From: JALZKA01 sp963715405
GTDB lineage: Bacteria > Actinomycetota > Thermoleophilia > Solirubrobacterales > 70-9
Direction: 5' to 3'
Length of the DNA stretch: 64,000 nt
Assembly (NCBI GenBank): GCA_963715405.1
Contig: OY970239.1
Span: 2,170,001-2,234,000, forward strand
Made by a program: the position numbers and the translations under genes. A model generated the notes under the pieces. The model was not told the DNA's origin and made no database searches. It saw nothing but the letters and a program-made list of their open reading frames with translations. Positions 40,820-49,057 of this stretch are shown here, in pieces (the first letter of the stretch is position 1; every line of letters begins with the position of its first letter).

Positions 40820-42097
40820 CTACCTCTCCAGGATCGCGACGACGCCCTGCCCGCCCGCCGCGCAGATCGAGATCAGGCCCCGGCCCTCGCCCATCTCGGC
40901 CAGCGCCTTCGCGAGCGAGGCAACGATGCGCCCGCCGGTGGCGGCGAACGGATGCCCCGCGCCGAGGGAGCCGCCATTCACGTTCAGCTTCGAGCGGTCG
41001 ATCTCGCCGAGCGGAGCGTCGAGGGCGAGCCGCTGCTTGCAGAAGACTGGGTCCTCCCAGGCCTTGAGCGTTGAGAGGACCTGTGCCGCGAAGGCCTCGT
41101 GGATCTCGTAGAGGTCGAAGTCCTGAAGCGCCAGGCCATTTCGCTCGAGCATCCGCGGCATCGCGTAGGCCGGCGCCATGAGAAGCCCTTCCTTCTTGCC
41201 GACGTAATCGATCGCCGCAACCTCGGCGTCGACGAAGCGGGCGAGCGGCTCGATTCCGTGGGACGAAGCCCATTCCTCGGTGCCGAGAAGAACGGCTGAC
41301 GCGCCGTCGGACAGCGGGGTCGAGTTGCCGGCGGTCATCGTCCCGTCCTCGCCGCCGAAGACCGGCTTGAGCTTTCCGAGGCTTTCGGCGGTCGCGTCGG
41401 GGCGCAGGTTGCCGTCGCGCTCCAGGCCGAGGTACGGAGTGACGATGTCGTCCATGAATCCGCGGTCGTAGGCGGCCGCGAGGTTCTGGTGGCTCGCCGC
41501 CGCGAGCTCGTCCTGCTCTTCACGCTCAAGGCCCCACTCGGAAGCCATAATCGCGGTGTGATCGCCCATCGAGAGGCCGGTGCGCGGCTCGGCGTTGCGG
41601 GGAAAGTCCGGAACGATCTGGCCGGGCCGGACTTTCGCAAGCGCCCGGAGGCGCGCCGAAGTCGAGCGCGCCGCGTTCGCCTCGAGCAGGATCTCGCGCA
41701 AGTCGTCGTTGAGCGAGATCGGCGCGTCCGAGGTGGTGTCGGACCCGCCCGCGATTGCGGAATCTGCCTGGCCGAGCGCGATCTTGTTGGCAACCAGGAT
41801 CGTCGCCTCCAACCCCGTGCCGCACGCCTGCCCCACGTCGTATGCGGGCGTCTCGGGCGCGAGCTTCGTGCCCAGGACGGACTCGCGCGTCAGGTTGATG
41901 TCACGGGCATGCTTGAGAACGGCGCCCGCCGCGACCTCCCCGAGGCGCTCGCCCTGGAGCGAGTGATTGGTCACGACGCCGTCGATCACCGTGGTCAGCA
42001 TGTCCTGGTTCGAGGCCTTCGCGTACTCCTTGTTCGAACGCGCGAACGGGATGCGGTTCCCCCCCAGTACGTATGCGGCTCGTGTCTTCTCGTTCAC
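40820..42097 (-). CDS. fadA: Acetyl-CoA acyltransferase (thiolase)
   Basis: A 425-residue degradative-type thiolase. The nucleophilic Cys is in DVGQACGTGLEATILVA (about residue 90), the His motif is YEIHEAFAAQVLS, and the C-terminal Cys is in ISICAAGGQGVVAIL. NVNGGSLGAGHPFAATGGR is the CoA-binding stretch. It is close to mycobacterial FadA2 (Rv0243), which neighbours fabG4 there too. It cleaves or condenses 3-oxoacyl-CoA. GTG 42097 has AAGGA 8 nt upstream. A REP-like palindrome lies in the 59-bp gap before it. Confidence 0.94.
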   Translation of the reverse strand: MNEKTRAAYVLGGNRIPFARSNKEYAKASNQDMLTTVIDGVVTNHSLQGERLGEVAAGAVLKHARDINLTRESVLGTKLAPETPAYDVGQACGTGLEATILVANKIALGQADSAIAGGSDTTSDAPISLNDDLREILLEANAARSTSARLRALAKVRPGQIVPDFPRNAEPRTGLSMGDHTAIMASEWGLEREEQDELAAASHQNLAAAYDRGFMDDIVTPYLGLERDGNLRPDATAESLGKLKPVFGGEDGTMTAGNSTPLSDGASAVLLGTEEWASSHGIEPLARFVDAEVAAIDYVGKKEGLLMAPAYAMPRMLERNGLALQDFDLYEIHEAFAAQVLSTLKAWEDPVFCKQRLALDAPLGEIDRSKLNVNGGSLGAGHPFAATGGRIVASLAKALAEMGEGRGLISICAAGGQGVVAILER

Positions 42098-42120
42098 AAA
42101 CGTTTCCTTTCCGTCACAAA

Positions 42121-42157
42121 GGGGTCAGGCCCGGAACCGGAGAGGGGTCTGACCCCT
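42121..42157. repeat. REP-like palindrome between the dehydrogenase and thiolase genes
   Basis: GGGGTCAG (42121-42128) pairs with CTGACCCC (42149-42156) across a 20-nt loop, and AGGGGTCTGACCCCT (42143-42157) is itself a palindrome. The same core occurs at 50633-50645 and 57331-57343. It could act as an intercistronic hairpin inside the fatty-acid operon; there is no U-run. Confidence 0.7.
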
Positions 42158-43368
42158 CACTTGAGGTCGGCCGAGGTCTTTTTGAGCAGGAGGCGGGCGA
42201 TGATGAGCTGCTGGATCTGCTGGGTGCCCTCGAAGATGTCGAGGATCTTCGCGTCGCGCGCCCACTTCTCGAGCAGCTCTGACTCGTCGTAGCCGACCGA
42301 GCCGCAGAGCTCGATGCACCGCAGGGCGATGTCGGTCCCCGCCCGGCCCGCCTTTGCCTTCGCATAGGAGGCGTGAAGCGAGTTCGGCATCGAGTTGTCG
42401 GCCATCCACGCGGCCTGCATCATCAAGAGGCGTGCGGCTTCGAGGTCGGACTCGAGCTCGACGAGCGTCGCCGCGGCGGCCGGCTGCGTGTGAACGGGGC
42501 GGTCGTAGTCGACCGTGATGCCCGCCTCGGCCAGCTTGGAGCGGGTGAAGTCGATCGACGCCTGCGCGACGCCCACGGCCATCGCGGCGACGAGGGGGCG
42601 GGTGTTGTCGAATGTCTTCATCACGCCGGCGAACGAGCGCTTCGTGTCGATCTCGGGGCTGCCGAGGAGGTCCTCCTTCGGCACGCGGCAGTTCTCGAGG
42701 CGGAAGGCGGCGGTGTCCGACGCGCGAATCCCGAGCTTGTGCTCGAGGCGGTCGAGAACCATGCCGGGGTTCGAGCGCTCGACCACGAACGACTTGATGG
42801 CGGCCCGGCCCTGCTTCGGATCGAGTGAGGCCCACACGACCACAAGCTCCGCGCGCTCGCCGGCGGTGACGTAGATCTTCTCGCCGTTCAAGACGTACTC
42901 GTCGCCGTCAAGCACCGCCGTCGTGCGGATCGCGGCCGAGTCGGAGCCGGCCTCGGGCTCGGTGATCGCCATCGCCGCCCATCGGCCCTCGTAGCGAAGG
43001 AGCTGCTCCTCGTTTGCAACCGCGGAGATCGCCGCGTTGCCGAGGCCCTGGCGCGGCATTGAGAGCACGAGCCCGACGTCACCCCAGCACGTCTCCATGA
43101 CACCGAGCGCCGAGGACATATTCGTGCCGTTGCGGTTGCCCTTGTCCGTGGACTTCGATGCGCTGACGCCAGACGCGCCGGCGCCGGCGGACGCGCCCGA
43201 GTCGTTCATGCCGTCGATCAGCGCGGCGAGCATGTCGAGTTCCTTCGGGTACTCGTGCTCGGCCTCGTCGTACTTGCGCGAGATCGGGCGGAGCACCTCG
43301 AGCGCGACCTGGTGGGCCTGCTCGGAGAGGACCTTGAACTTCTTGGGTGTTTCGAGGTTGTAGGCCAT
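42157..43368 (-). CDS. fadE: Acyl-CoA dehydrogenase, first of a pair
   Basis: A 403-residue flavin-dependent acyl-CoA dehydrogenase. FAD/substrate segments are AMAITEPEAGSDSAAIRTTA (about residue 135) and AELVVVWASLD; the C-terminal DESELLEKWARDAKILDIFEGTQQIQQLIIA has the catalytic Glu region (IFEGTQQIQ). A low-complexity insertion SGASAGAGASGVSASKS lies at about residues 56-72. It starts 2 nt after the next acyl-CoA dehydrogenase gene, which suggests a heteromeric enzyme, as described for several paired actinobacterial FadE proteins. Confidence 0.94.
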   Translation of the reverse strand: MAYNLETPKKFKVLSEQAHQVALEVLRPISRKYDEAEHEYPKELDMLAALIDGMNDSGASAGAGASGVSASKSTDKGNRNGTNMSSALGVMETCWGDVGLVLSMPRQGLGNAAISAVANEEQLLRYEGRWAAMAITEPEAGSDSAAIRTTAVLDGDEYVLNGEKIYVTAGERAELVVVWASLDPKQGRAAIKSFVVERSNPGMVLDRLEHKLGIRASDTAAFRLENCRVPKEDLLGSPEIDTKRSFAGVMKTFDNTRPLVAAMAVGVAQASIDFTRSKLAEAGITVDYDRPVHTQPAAAATLVELESDLEAARLLMMQAAWMADNSMPNSLHASYAKAKAGRAGTDIALRCIELCGSVGYDESELLEKWARDAKILDIFEGTQQIQQLIIARLLLKKTSADLK

Positions 43369-43370
43369 GG

Positions 43371-44684
43371 TTAAACCAGCACCCCTCCTTCAAGGACGCC
43401 GGCGGCTCGCAGGTCGCGGTACCAGCGCTCGACCGGGTGCTCCTTGATGTACCCGTGGCCGCCCAGGAGCTGCACACCGTCCGAGCCGATCTGCATGCCC
43501 TTCTGGGCGACGAGACGGCGGGCGAGCGCAGACTCGCGGGCGAAGTCGAGGCCCTGATCTACACGGCTGGCCGCGCGAAGCGTGACCAGGCGCATGCCCT
43601 CGAGCTCGGTGGCCATGTCGGCCACCTTGAAGGCGACGGCCTGGCGGTGGGAGATCGGCTCGCCGAACGCGATCCGCTCGTTCACGTAAGGCACGACATA
43701 GTCGGCCACCGCCTGCGCGGTGCCCACAGCGAGAGCCGACCAAGCGATCCGGCCGAGCCGGATGCAGTCGGCATAAACGTTGGGATCGCCTTCGCCGAGG
43801 AGCGCCTCGGCCGGCACGTTTACGCCGGCGAGCCTCAGGTTCGCCGTCGCGGCGGGGCGCAGGCCCATGGCGGGCTGCGACTCGACGAAGACCCCGTGAG
43901 CCGCGGCCTCGACGATGAAGAGCGCGGGGCGGTCGTCGAGCGACGCGCCGATCACGAACAGCTCCGAATCGGCGCCGCGGGCGACCAGGGACTTTTCTCC
44001 CTCGAGCGTGAAGCCGTCGCCGGTCCGGGTTGCCGTGGTCTTGAGCTCGAACGGGTCGAAGAGTGCGCGCGGCTCCTGAATGGCGAGGGCGGCGGCGGGG
44101 ACGTCGTCGCCGGTCAGCTCGGGCAGATACGTGCCCTGCTGGCCTGAGTCGCCCCAGAGGCTGATGGCGGTCGCGACCGCGGCCGGCGAGAGGGCGGCCA
44201 GGGCGAGGCCCATGTCGCCACGGGCAAGGGCCTCGGTGACGAGGGCGGAAGTGACCGCAGAGCGCTCGGAAAGCGCGCCACCCATCTCCTCGGGTACGCC
44301 CAGCATCGTGATGCCGAGCTCGTTCGCCTGGCTCATGAGATCTGCCGGCGGTTCGCACGCCGCATCGGCGTCGAGGGCTGCCGGGCGGAGACGGGTCTCG
44401 GCGAAGCCGCCGACCGCCTCTCGCATCATCGCCTGCTCGTCATCCGGAGTGAGGTCGAAAAGATCGGTGCGAACGGCGGTGGACTGGCGCGCGGGCTTGC
44501 CGTTACGCGAGACTCGCTGGAAGGTGCGTCCAGCTGCACCCGCTGCGCGGAAGCCGCCCTTCGTCGCCCCGTTCACCGCGCGCTCGGCGCGCTCGCGAAG
44601 GCCCAGCCTGTCGAGCACGTCGCTACCTGCCAATGCAGTGAGAGCCCGAAGGCCGAGCGCCATGCCTTTGTCAGCTACTGCCAA
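43371..44684 (-). CDS. fadE: Acyl-CoA dehydrogenase, second of a pair
   Basis: A 437-residue acyl-CoA dehydrogenase with an 80-residue N-terminal extension before the FadE core begins at DLTPDDEQAMMREAVGGFAETRLRP. The core runs through LAIQEPRALFDPFELKTTA (where a canonical TEP is replaced by QEP) to GVQLLGGHGYIKEHPVERWYRDLRAA, which carries the usual GGxGY. The usual catalytic Glu in a GTxEIQ motif is not present, so it may be the non-catalytic partner of the preceding subunit. TTG 44684 has GGAAAGG 9 nt upstream. It is first in the operon. Confidence 0.88.
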   Translation of the reverse strand: MAVADKGMALGLRALTALAGSDVLDRLGLRERAERAVNGATKGGFRAAGAAGRTFQRVSRNGKPARQSTAVRTDLFDLTPDDEQAMMREAVGGFAETRLRPAALDADAACEPPADLMSQANELGITMLGVPEEMGGALSERSAVTSALVTEALARGDMGLALAALSPAAVATAISLWGDSGQQGTYLPELTGDDVPAAALAIQEPRALFDPFELKTTATRTGDGFTLEGEKSLVARGADSELFVIGASLDDRPALFIVEAAAHGVFVESQPAMGLRPAATANLRLAGVNVPAEALLGEGDPNVYADCIRLGRIAWSALAVGTAQAVADYVVPYVNERIAFGEPISHRQAVAFKVADMATELEGMRLVTLRAASRVDQGLDFARESALARRLVAQKGMQIGSDGVQLLGGHGYIKEHPVERWYRDLRAAGVLEGGVLV

Positions 44685-44698
44685 GAGAGAAAGCCTTT

Positions 44699-44713
44699 CC
44701 TACTGCCGGTAGG
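44699..44713. promoter_or_regulatory. Candidate repressor operator before the fadE operon
   Basis: CCTACTGCCGGTAGG has 5-bp inverted arms around five bases and sits 15-29 bp upstream of the fadE start, overlapping the ribosome-binding region. TetR-family fatty-acid repressors bind sites of this kind, but no regulator gene is adjacent. Confidence 0.35.
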
Positions 44714-44814
44714 TTTTGGGATCGCGGATAGTAGCAACGGCGCGCCGCGCTGCTCGATCTAGACCCATAGGATGCCCCCTTCGCCGTCCCGCTGAGACCA
44801 AGGGGTAATCCAAC

Positions 44815-45693
44815 GTGTCCATGTCGCGCTTTCTCTATGTCCTTTGCCTGATTGCCACGATGGGGCTCGTCGCCGCGGGGTGCGGTGATGACGAGAGCTC
44901 GTCGTCGGACTCGGAGGAAAGCTCTGAAAGCGTGTCGCTGGAGGAAGACTGCACCCCCGATCAGCTCGAGACGTTCGCGCCCGACACGCTCACGATCGCT
45001 ACCGATGACCCTGCCTTCGAGCCCTACTTCGTGGACAGCGACCCCACTAATGGCGAGGGTTTCGAGTCCGCGGTGGCATACGCGGTCGCCGGCGAGCTCG
45101 GCTTCTCCGAGGATCAGGTCGAGTGGGTGGTCGAGCCATTCAACCGTTCTTACGCGCCGGGCGAGAAGGACTACGACTTCGACATCAATCAGATCTCGAT
45201 CACGGTCAAGCGCGCCGAGGCGGTTGACTTCTCCTCGCCCTACTACGAGGCGAAGCAGGCTGTCGTCGCGCTCAAGGACTCCCCCGCCGCCGGCGCAACC
45301 TCGCTCGAGGAAGTCGCCGGCGCCCAGATCGGCGCCCAGATCGGGACTACCAGCCTCGACGCGATCGAGTCCGAGATCCAGCCCGAGTCCGACGCGCAGG
45401 TGTTCGACACCTCGAACGACGTCGTCTCAGCGCTCAAGAACGGGCAGGTAGACGCGGTCGTCGTTGACGTGCCCACCGCGTTCTTTTTGACTGCCGTTCA
45501 GGTGACCGATGCCGAGATCGTCGGTCAGTTCGAGGGTCCCGAGGGCGACGAGTTCGGCGCGCTCCTTGAAAAGGACTCGTCGCTCACGCCCTGTGTATCC
45601 GCGGCGATCGACTCGCTGCGCGAGTCCGGTGAGCTCGCCGAGATCGAAGAAGAGTGGCTGAGCGAAGCTCAGGACGCTCCGATCCTGGAGTAA
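44815..45693 (+). CDS. Amino-acid ABC transporter substrate-binding lipoprotein
   Basis: A 292-residue family 3 periplasmic-type binding protein. The signal YVLCLIATMGLVAAGC ends in a lipobox Cys, followed by an acidic Ser-rich linker. The binding domain has TLTIATDDPAFEPYFVD, GFESAVAYAVAGELG, and FDINQISITVKRAEAVDFSSPYYEAKQAVV, the typical polar-amino-acid pattern. The likely ligands are polar amino acids or glutamate-like compounds. GTG 44815 follows AAGGGG by 9 nt. It is the first gene of a three-gene importer. Confidence 0.93.
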   Translation: MSMSRFLYVLCLIATMGLVAAGCGDDESSSSDSEESSESVSLEEDCTPDQLETFAPDTLTIATDDPAFEPYFVDSDPTNGEGFESAVAYAVAGELGFSEDQVEWVVEPFNRSYAPGEKDYDFDINQISITVKRAEAVDFSSPYYEAKQAVVALKDSPAAGATSLEEVAGAQIGAQIGTTSLDAIESEIQPESDAQVFDTSNDVVSALKNGQVDAVVVDVPTAFFLTAVQVTDAEIVGQFEGPEGDEFGALLEKDSSLTPCVSAAIDSLRESGELAEIEEEWLSEAQDAPILE

Positions 45694-46528
45694 CCGCACC
45701 AGCCCAGTGGGCGCAGGACCGACGCGCTGAGCGCGAGGCTTTCCGCCGCCACAGAACACGCCGCGGCCAGGCCATCGCGGCCGTCTCGACGGTCCTCGTC
45801 CTCGGCACCCTCACGGCGCTCATCGTCACGAGTCCGGGCTGGGACGAGGTCCAGCGGACCTTCTTCAGCCCCGAGGACTTCGCAGAGATCTTCCCCGACG
45901 TGCTCGAGGCGTTCTGGCTCGACATCCGGGTCTTCATGGTGGTCGAGGTGGTCGTACTCGCTCTCGGCCTCCTTGTCGCGATCGCGCGCACGGCCAAGCC
46001 CCCGCCCTCTTTCCCCTCAGGATCCTGGCCGTCGTTTACACCGACGTGTTCCGAGGCATTCCGACCATCCTCCTCATCTATCTGATCGGGTTCGGCGTCC
46101 CCGCGCTTGCCTTGTCCGGCCTCCCGACCGAGCCCGTGGTCCTCGGCGGAATCGCACTCGCGCTCTCCTACGGCGCCTACGTCGCCGAGGTCTATCGCGC
46201 CGGGCTGCGCTCGATCCATCCCGGCCAGCGCGAGGCGGCGCTTTCGGTCGGGCTCACGGAGAATCAGGCGCTCCGGCGCGTGGTCTTGCCTCAAGCCGTG
46301 CGGCGGGTCGGCCCGCCCCTCCTCAACGACTTCATCGCGCTGCAGAAGGACGTGGCGCTGATCTCGATCCTGGGCGTGGCAGGCGAGGCGTTCCGGGTCG
46401 CGCAGATCGAGGCCCAGTCGAACTTCAACTACACCCCGCTCCTTGCCGCCGCCCTGCTCTACCTATGCATCACGATCCCGCTCGCCCGCTTGCTCGACTG
46501 GTGGGACGCACCGGAGAGGGCGCGCTGA
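45654..46528 (+). pseudogene. Amino-acid ABC transporter permease, frameshifted
   Basis: Two frames make one permease of about 290 residues. The first, from 45654 to about 45999, gives VSTVLVLGTLTALIVTS and FMVVEVVVLALGLLVAIAR; the second continues FRGIPTILLIYLIGFGVPAL, YVAEVYRAGLRSIHPGQREAALSVGL (the coupling helix) and DFIALQKDVALISILG. The join lies at a run of five C (45999-46003): one more base restores LFPLRILAVVYTDVFRGIPT. Homopolymer miscounting or a real mutation are both possible. Start GTG 45654 lies inside the binding-protein gene. Confidence 0.85.
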
Positions 46529-47322
46529 TGCAAACACCTGAAACGGCACCTGCTTCTCGCGCCGCCTCCGGCGGCAGACACCCGGTGATCGAGATCCGCG
46601 GCGTCACCAAGTCGTTCGGCGAGCGTGCGGTGCTCCGCGGCGTTGATCTGGAGGTCGCCGAGCATGAGGTGGTCGCCCTGATCGGCGCCTCGGGCTCGGG
46701 GAAGTCGACTCTCCTTCGCTGCGTCGATCTCCTCGAGGACATCGACGACGGCGACATATTCCTCGACGGCGAGGTGATCACCGACCCGACGGTCGACACC
46801 GTCGGGGTTCGCAGGCGGCTCGGCGTCGTCTTTCAGGCCTACAACCTCTTCCCGCATCTGAACGTGATCGAGAACGTCACGCTCGGCCGGGTCCATGCGG
46901 GCGGCATGAGCCGGGACGAGGCCGAGGGGCAGGCGGTGCGCCTGCTGGCGCGCTTCGGACTCGAAGGCCGCGAGCGGGACCGGCCCGACAACCTCTCGGG
47001 CGGACAGCAGCAGCGCGTCGCAATCGCGCGGGCTTTCGCGGCGCGCCCCCGCGCGATGCTCCTCGACGAGGTCACCTCCGCGCTGGATCCCGAGCTCGTG
47101 GGCGAAGTGCTCCGCGCGGTGCGCGATCTCAGAAGCGAAGGGGTGACGATGCTGATCGCGACTCACGAGATGGGCTTTGCGCGCGAGGTGGCAGACCGAG
47201 TCGGCTTCCTTCACGAGGGGCGCCTGCTGGAGATCAGCCCGCCCGCCGAGCTGCTCGAAAACCCACGCGAGCCGGAGACGAAGAAGTTCCTTCGCAGGCT
47301 CCTCGAGGCGGGCCGGGCCTAG
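46528..47322 (+). CDS. Amino-acid ABC transporter ATP-binding protein
   Basis: A 264-residue ABC ATPase of the polar amino-acid group. Walker A is GASGSGKST, the Q-loop VFQAYNLFPHLNVIENV is diagnostic of the GlnQ/HisP branch, the signature is LSGGQQQRV, Walker B is AMLLDEVTSALDP (DEV instead of DEP), and the H-loop is ATHEMGFAREV. An N-terminal proline/alanine tail precedes the core. The ATG shares one base with the permease stop (TGATG). Confidence 0.95.
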   Translation: MQTPETAPASRAASGGRHPVIEIRGVTKSFGERAVLRGVDLEVAEHEVVALIGASGSGKSTLLRCVDLLEDIDDGDIFLDGEVITDPTVDTVGVRRRLGVVFQAYNLFPHLNVIENVTLGRVHAGGMSRDEAEGQAVRLLARFGLEGRERDRPDNLSGGQQQRVAIARAFAARPRAMLLDEVTSALDPELVGEVLRAVRDLRSEGVTMLIATHEMGFAREVADRVGFLHEGRLLEISPPAELLENPREPETKKFLRRLLEAGRA

Positions 47323-47595
47323 CTACTCGGCGAATCGGTCGCGGATCGCGAAGCCAACGCGTCCGGCGCGCCAGGGCCAGGCGAGGAACGGCGTTAGCGG
47401 GATCCCGGGTGAGAGCGTCGTCTTGCTTCCGTTGCGGAGTGGAATCTCGAGGTCGACCGCGACTGTCGGCACGATGAGGCCCTCCGGCGGGTGGATATCG
47501 ACGACGCGCAGACCGGCCGGACCGCCGCCGCGGACGACGTCATACCCCGCGCGGAGCGAGCTGCGGATGCCGAGCCTCCCGAGCAAACCAAACAC
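47323..47595 (-). CDS. Small hypothetical protein, end of the ABC-2 operon
   Basis: A 90-residue protein I do not recognise. It has no signal or obvious membrane helix; the centre AVDLEIPLRNGSKTTLSPG and the end LAWPWRAGRVGFAIRDRFAE look like a small beta-rich domain. GTG 47595 has GGAG 4 nt upstream and lies 9 nt after the preceding stop, so it fits the end of the operon running from 49944. Its coding potential is less secure than that of its neighbours. Confidence 0.5.
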   Translation of the reverse strand: MFGLLGRLGIRSSLRAGYDVVRGGGPAGLRVVDIHPPEGLIVPTVAVDLEIPLRNGSKTTLSPGIPLTPFLAWPWRAGRVGFAIRDRFAE

Positions 47596-47604
47596 AACGC
47601 TCCA

Positions 47605-47937
47605 CTACCCGAGTTCCGGGATGTGACGCGCGACGTGGTCGGCGAGGGTTCTGCGAACCCACGCCTGAGTGTCGGCGTCGGCCATCCGGTAGCGGCCGAT
47701 GAGAAGCTTCTGCTCGTCGATCGGGAGTCCGGCGATCTCCCAGCGCACCGCGAGCCGCTCGAAGAGCATCTCCGAACGGCGGCGCCAGTCGTCGTCGACC
47801 GTGGCGGCGCCCTTCTCTCTGGCTTTCGCGATCTTGCGAATCGAGCCGGGGCTGAGCGACTCGCGAAGCGTGAGCACGTTTCCGTCGGGATCGGTGTAGT
47901 CGACGGTTGCGGGGGGCTCACGAGGCCTGCGCGGCAT
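47605..47937 (-). CDS. Hypothetical helical protein in the ABC-2 operon
   Basis: A 110-residue soluble protein of unknown family. The N-terminus is basic and proline-rich (MPRRPREPPATVDYTDPDG), followed by charged helices (SIRKIAKAREKGAATVDDDWRRRSEMLFERLAVRWEIAGLP). The ATG overlaps the TGA of the lipoprotein gene (TGATG), so it is translationally coupled. A start at GTG 47943 is possible. Confidence 0.7.
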   Translation of the reverse strand: MPRRPREPPATVDYTDPDGNVLTLRESLSPGSIRKIAKAREKGAATVDDDWRRRSEMLFERLAVRWEIAGLPIDEQKLLIGRYRMADADTQAWVRRTLADHVARHIPELG

Positions 47938-48275
47938 CAGCACTCGGCCTCGACCAGCTCGACCAGCGGGGTTTCGGGATCAGCGTTGGCAGCGGCGTCC
48001 GAGATCACGAGCACGAGGGATGGCTCTACCTCCTGAGCGAGGGCGGCGCAACCGCGGGTGGCTGCCGCGACGGACTCGATCGCCCGCGTCTTTTCGGGCA
48101 GGAGCTCCGCAAGGAACTCCTCTGCGGTGATTTCAATTACGCCACCGGACGGGCCCGTCGCGCCCTGCGCGCCGGTCGCACCGGCGCCGGCCGGCTCCTC
48201 GTCGTCGCCTCCGCAGCCGCCCAGGGCGATGGCGAGACCCACCATCGCGACGCCGAGCCTGTAGCCCCCTCGCAT
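47937..48275 (-). CDS. Lipoprotein in the ABC-2 operon
   Basis: A 112-residue predicted lipoprotein: signal YRLGVAMVGLAIALGGC with lipobox Cys, an acidic/Gly linker, collagen-like triplets (GATGAQGATGPSGG), then a helical domain ITAEEFLAELLPEKTRAIESVAAATRGCAALAQEV with two further Cys (GCAAL and the C-terminal EAEC) that could form a disulfide. I know no family. It is coupled to the permease gene by TGATG and to the next gene the same way, so it probably works with the exporter. Confidence 0.8.
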   Translation of the reverse strand: MRGGYRLGVAMVGLAIALGGCGGDDEEPAGAGATGAQGATGPSGGVIEITAEEFLAELLPEKTRAIESVAAATRGCAALAQEVEPSLVLVISDAAANADPETPLVELVEAEC

Positions 48276-49057
48276 CAGTCGATCAGCCGCTTCTCCATGC
48301 GGTTCACAGCCAAGCGCCACATCGCGATCGCGAACACGACGAGGACGGCGAAGTGGAAGAGGTCGGCCTGCTCAAAGCCGAACGCGGAATGGCGGACCAG
48401 CTCGACCAGGTGGTAGAGCGGGTTGAGCTCGGCTATGGCTTGGGCGGCTTCCGGGAGCTGGTCGATGGGGAAGAAGGTGCCCGCGACGAGGAAGAGCGGC
48501 GTGATCACGAGCGTCGTGACGTAGTTGAAGTGGTCGATCTTTCCGACCGTCGCCGCGGTTGCCACGCCCAGGCCCGCGAAACCGAGCGCGGTGACGAAGC
48601 AGAAGATCGGCACGAGGAGCATTCCGAAGGCAGGGTCGAGGCCGAAGAACATCGCGACAACGAGCGGGAAGCAGCCGTAGAAGCCGGCACGGAGCGAGAT
48701 CCAGAGCACCTCGGCCGTCACGAGCTCCTCGACATCGACGGGAGCGGCAAGGATCGCGTCGTAGGTGTTCTGAAAACGGTGCTTGACGAAGGTGCCGAAC
48801 ATCGACGGGAAGGCGCTGGAGAAGATCACCGCTGTGGCGACCATGCCGGTGCCGACGAACTCGACGTACTCGAGCTTCCCCACCCCATCGACCAGGGTTG
48901 CGCCCAGGCCGACGCCGAAGGCGAGGAGATAGACGATCGGCTCGAGCACGCTAGAGAAGGTCGTCGCCTTCCAGAAGGTGCGGAAGTTCGCGACCTCGCG
49001 GCTCATCACACCCATGATCGCCGCCGGCTCAAGCCGGCGAGCACCGACCTGGCTCAT
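48275..49057 (-). CDS. ABC-2 type transporter permease
   Basis: A 260-residue ABC-2 permease with six predicted helices, of the NodJ/DrrB type. Features are REVANFRTFWKATTFSSVLEPIVYLLAFGVGLG at the N-terminus, FQNTYDAILAAPVDVEELVTAE as the conserved cytoplasmic helix, and PLFLVAGTFFPIDQLPEAAQAIAELNPLYHLVELVR near the C-terminus. Such exporters move lipids, polysaccharides or drugs; the cargo is unknown here. It overlaps the ATPase gene by 4 bp. Confidence 0.93.
   Translation of the reverse strand: MSQVGARRLEPAAIMGVMSREVANFRTFWKATTFSSVLEPIVYLLAFGVGLGATLVDGVGKLEYVEFVGTGMVATAVIFSSAFPSMFGTFVKHRFQNTYDAILAAPVDVEELVTAEVLWISLRAGFYGCFPLVVAMFFGLDPAFGMLLVPIFCFVTALGFAGLGVATAATVGKIDHFNYVTTLVITPLFLVAGTFFPIDQLPEAAQAIAELNPLYHLVELVRHSAFGFEQADLFHFAVLVVFAIAMWRLAVNRMEKRLID

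Noticed and set aside
43347..44147. 266-codon plus-strand frame over the second acyl-CoA dehydrogenase
   Set aside because: Antisense shadow of a conserved enzyme; no RBS or family motif.
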